Part shown: one piece after another, positions 61,111-64,000 of the stretch
Layout: each line of letters opens with the position of its first letter
Position numbering within the stretch: position 1 is the stretch's first letter
Assembly (NCBI GenBank): GCA_036346405.1
Contig: CM070548.1
Location: 64,380,877 to 64,444,876, forward strand
Reading direction: 5' to 3'
Source: Phyllostachys edulis
Taxonomy: Eukaryota > Streptophyta > Magnoliopsida > Poales > Poaceae
Length of the DNA stretch: 64,000 nucleotides
Position numbers and translations under genes: made by a program
The notes under the pieces: model-generated
Told to the model about the DNA's origin: nothing
Database searches by the model: none
Seen by the model: the letters and a program-made list of their open reading frames with translations, nothing else

Positions 61111-63088
61111 TGTAGGACTGGAAAGGCGACTAGAGGGGGGGGGGCGTGAATAGGAGCTCAAACAATTTTTTTCAACCCCTCAAAGTGCAGCAACAATAAA
61201 TCAGAACCTCTGCTGCAAAGTACCGAAATCGGTACTACCGCCATTATTATCGCGGTACTACCGTATGGCGGTACTACTGCTATTCATGATGCGGTATGTC
61301 CGATTATCCTGACGAGCTTGCCGACAGCAGAGAAAAGAAACCCAAACGGTTGATCAACTTGAGTTTTAACCAACCAAAACCAATCAAACTTGAAACATAT
61401 CATCTAGAGAATAACAGGAACCTATTCCAAACATCTATTCAACAGATCCACGTCAAAGACTTGACCTTTTTTAGATTTGGTACAGATCGGTTCAAGAACA
61501 GGTCAAGAACGCAAATCTGATCCTAGACTTGCTTGTGGTCTATTGATGATCAAGATGACCTTAGATGGTCTCCCATAAGTCACAGCAAGCATAAGCAATA
61601 GAGAGAATTGAGGGAAAACTAGTGGATCATCAAAATCACAAAAACTCCCAAAACAGAAGGCGAAGAGCAAAAGAGACTCACTTTCACAAACATGATTGGA
61701 TTGATCTGAACATATGGTTGGTGTTTACAGCCTCTCCATCTTGGAGGACACAACTCAATACATGAGCATCAGATCAAACAATCCCTAAACCCTAGCTCTC
61801 CAAAAACCCTAAGAACCACTCTCATGTTTCTCTACGTTCAATCATCTATCAAGCACACAGCACACAAGTGCTTATATAGTGGAGGCTAAGCATCTAGGAA
61901 TATCCCATTAGGGCACCCATTAAACCCTAACACACAATGGGTTAACACACGCACGCATCTCAAAGCGCCGTCTTCGTCTTCAATTGACCTAAACCGTTTC
62001 TCCAAGCGCCAACCCGCGCCGCGGTTTAGCCAACAAGTCACAAAGGCGGTATTTGGTGAAATAACCAAAATACCCCTTCTTGATTCGTCTCCATGAACCA
62101 AGTCCAATCCTGTCGAAGAAATCGCGTGCTTCGCAACGTGTAGGTTGATCAATGGCTCTCATAATGTCGGCAAGTCTCTCCCGTCCGAATCTCATCGGAA
62201 CCTCCATGGCACTTGCACCGACCCCCGCGCTGCTTGATCCAACCAGCTGTATCGAACTGCCCGTTCGATCAACCTCGTCCATTTTGCACCATGCTTGAGT
62301 CACCTGACCTCACTCGGCATCCATGATCGTTTTGGACCTCAGCTCTCCAAGCTTAGTCCCGATCCTCCTTGCTGTTGACTGTCGTTGACTTGCAAGCCAC
62401 CTGCGCAGCAATAGACCAAGAAATCGTCTCCGGGAACAAGTTCTTCACAACTTGACCCACGTTAGCTCAAAACATGCAATATGCAACATATATGCAATGG
62501 CAAACAAGAATATGACATATCCCAAACTCAAACTTACAAGAGAATCAGCTTTTAGTCCACATGCGGTACTACTGCCAAATAAATCTCGGTACTACCGCTT
62601 CACGGTAGTACCGCTTTCAGCATTGCGGTCGCACCGCTTTCGAAGGATTCCCAAAAACTCCTAAAAACAAGCTCTCTGGAATTTCCATACCGCAAAAACC
62701 ACGGTCATACCGAAGTGCGGTATTACCGTAAACAAGTTAAGGCCATACCGCCCACAAGGAAATCCAAGACCATTTTGCACTCGTTCTGGTTTTTCCATAC
62801 CGCTTGACACCCAACGGTCGTACCGTTACGCGGTAGTACCGCGGCTTCCAAGTCGGTACTACCGATACCAGAAAATTGCCACACTCTCACAAAAACCTCC
62901 GGTAGCACCGCTCTACTTAAACCGGTCATTCCGCAATGCGGTATTATCGCTGTTAACACACCGGTACTACCGATAATCCTGACACTTTGCTAAAACTTTC
63001 TGAAAAACAGGAATTCCAACAAACCTTCAACCAAATTGCCAATTGTTACATCACCTAGGATCATGAGCATATCCTCATGGTGTTCACA
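61111..63088 (-). mobile_element. Copia E 3' LTR (1978 bp), Sirevirus-like
   Basis: On the minus strand it runs from TGTGAACACCATGAGGATATG (63088) to CCTTTCCAGTCCTACA (61111). It shares the 3' part (gatcatcttgatcatc-type block, PPT, end cctattcacccc) with the Copia A LTR but carries a different palindrome core. A TATA-like tatata lies at 61873-61878. It splits the TNP2 gene. Confidence 0.9.
61222..62980. repeat. cggtactaccg / cggtagtaccg palindrome clusters in Copia E LTR
   Basis: Two clusters, 61222-61295 and 62560-62980, together hold well over a dozen copies of ggtactaccg, gcggtagtaccgc and variants such as cggtcgtaccg and cggtattaccg. The second cluster lies at the position equivalent to the palindromes at 12040-12155 in Copia A. 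Confidence 0.85.
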
Positions 63089-63099
63089 ATCTCCCCCTT
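63089..63099 (-). other. Copia E polypurine tract
   Basis: atctcccccttg on the plus strand is the reverse complement of caagggggagat. It adjoins the LTR terminus and matches the Copia A PPT. Confidence 0.88.
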
Positions 63100-64000
63100 G
63101 ATGAACGCATTGGCAATAACCCAAAAATGAATGTTTTAAGGTTTGAAAGTAAAAGAAAACAAGTTTTCGTGCAAAGGCACAATTTGGTCCTTCAGCAAGT
63201 AAAAGCAAGGAAAATGACCAAATTGGGTTTAGAATAGTTTCAGCAAGTGAGATAAGGTAGAAGAAGCAAAGAGAGCTTCAAATTCCAGAAAATCTCACTT
63301 AAGGTCCATAAGAAAGAACAAGTGTTCTATTTGACCTTCTAGAAAAAGCACAGAGAGCATCCAAAACAGCATGTTTGTTCAGTTTTCTCCCCCTTTGACA
63401 ATGGATTCATCAAGATGCAAGGAAGAGAGAGCTTAGAAAGAATGACTGCATGTTTTGTGTTTAGTTTTAGTTTTAGTTTTTGTTATTTTGAGCAAAAGGA
63501 GCCATGGAGATTATTTTAGAAGACTGTACAAGTAGTATACCAAGCCATATTATGTGAATGAACTATTTTCTATCATGGCAAAACATGTACAGCAAAACTA
63601 AGACCAAAATAGCAATAATCTGAGATTAAATGAATTGGTAGCGTGACATGGTGCTCATGATCATAATTTAACTAAAGGTATCCAAAAATGAGTCAGGCCA
63701 TGTCTATAAGCAAAATGGAGCCTAGAAACTAAAAATGAGTCGATTTTGAGCATTTGAGTTCAATTTTGAATCAATTTGTTCAAGCATTTAGAATTAGCAC
63801 TTTGAGCACTTTGCTGAAAATGATTGGTTTTATCTTAGTAAAGCAAGTCCTGGACTAGGAGCCATCCACAACTGCCTTCTAAGCTTCAACCAATTGCCAA
63901 TTTGTTTTCTTAGCATTGTGCTAGATCTCAAGCCTCACTACGACCATCCCAAGCAACAAAAGCTTAAGAGAGTGGTCTAGGTCATCCAAAACTCCCCCTG
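63100..64000 (-). mobile_element. Copia E internal 3' non-coding region (continues past window)
   Basis: No gene. Reverse complement of the region upstream of the Copia A PPT: it shares ctaggagccatcca near 63858 with 10834 and 10912. Purine tracts on the minus strand near 63390 (ctccccctttg) and 63990 (ctccccct) are extra PPT-like sites. Confidence 0.75.

Overview
This window is nuclear DNA of a grass, most likely a rice-type (Oryza) genome. Evidence: small introns with plant-type splice sites, CACTA, hAT and Mutator transposons, MITEs, a plant L1 LINE, Sirevirus-type Copia elements and Ty3/Gypsy elements with very long LTRs. It is a transposon-dense, nested region. I found one intact-looking host gene, no tRNA or rRNA genes and no CRISPR array. 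The species assignment is inference from element style, not a database match.

Layout. 1-3757: two oppositely oriented long Gypsy LTR segments that interrupt the 5' LTR of a Sirevirus-like Copia element (Copia A, about 3758-19650). Copia A has a degenerate gag-pol (4661-10096), a long 3' non-coding region with several purine tracts, and a 3' LTR broken by a 3.65-kb solo LTR (12407-16059, 5-bp TSD) and a 5'-truncated LINE (16882-19127, 16-bp TSD). Copia A abuts a hAT transposase pseudogene (19690-21081).

22587-46260, minus strand: a WVD2-like/TPX2-family microtubule-associated protein gene. I rebuilt nine coding exons whose splice phases all agree (568 codons plus stop) and a likely 5' UTR exon. 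Intron 7 holds an 18.4-kb Reina-like Gypsy element (Gypsy R, 22976-41357, TSD acaac). Gypsy R is itself invaded by a 271-bp hAT MITE in its 5' LTR, a Copia element (Copia B, 25987-38343) and a 708-bp TIR element with a minisatellite core (39391-40098). Copia B in turn carries a minus-strand, 122-bp-LTR Copia (Copia C, 26740-31533) in its 5' LTR. Introns 1 and 2 each carry a further hAT-type MITE.

46331-54516: another long minus-strand LTR (about 46815-50636) and a 3.1-kb Mutator-like element (50878-53995) with TIRs and a 9-bp TSD. The Mutator-like element carries a broken plant-mobile-domain (MAIN-like) gene. 54517-64000: a third degenerate Copia (Copia D, 123-bp LTR), cut in its RNase H by a CACTA element (59442-61110) with a dense subterminal palindrome array and a TNP2 transposase. 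That transposase is cut in turn by a minus-strand Sirevirus-like element (Copia E) whose 1978-bp 3' LTR spans 61111-63088 and which runs off the window.

Nearly every transposon ORF has stops, frameshifts or lost catalytic residues, so these elements look dead. The WVD2-like gene is open in all exons and can be functional only if its 18.6-kb intron is spliced out.
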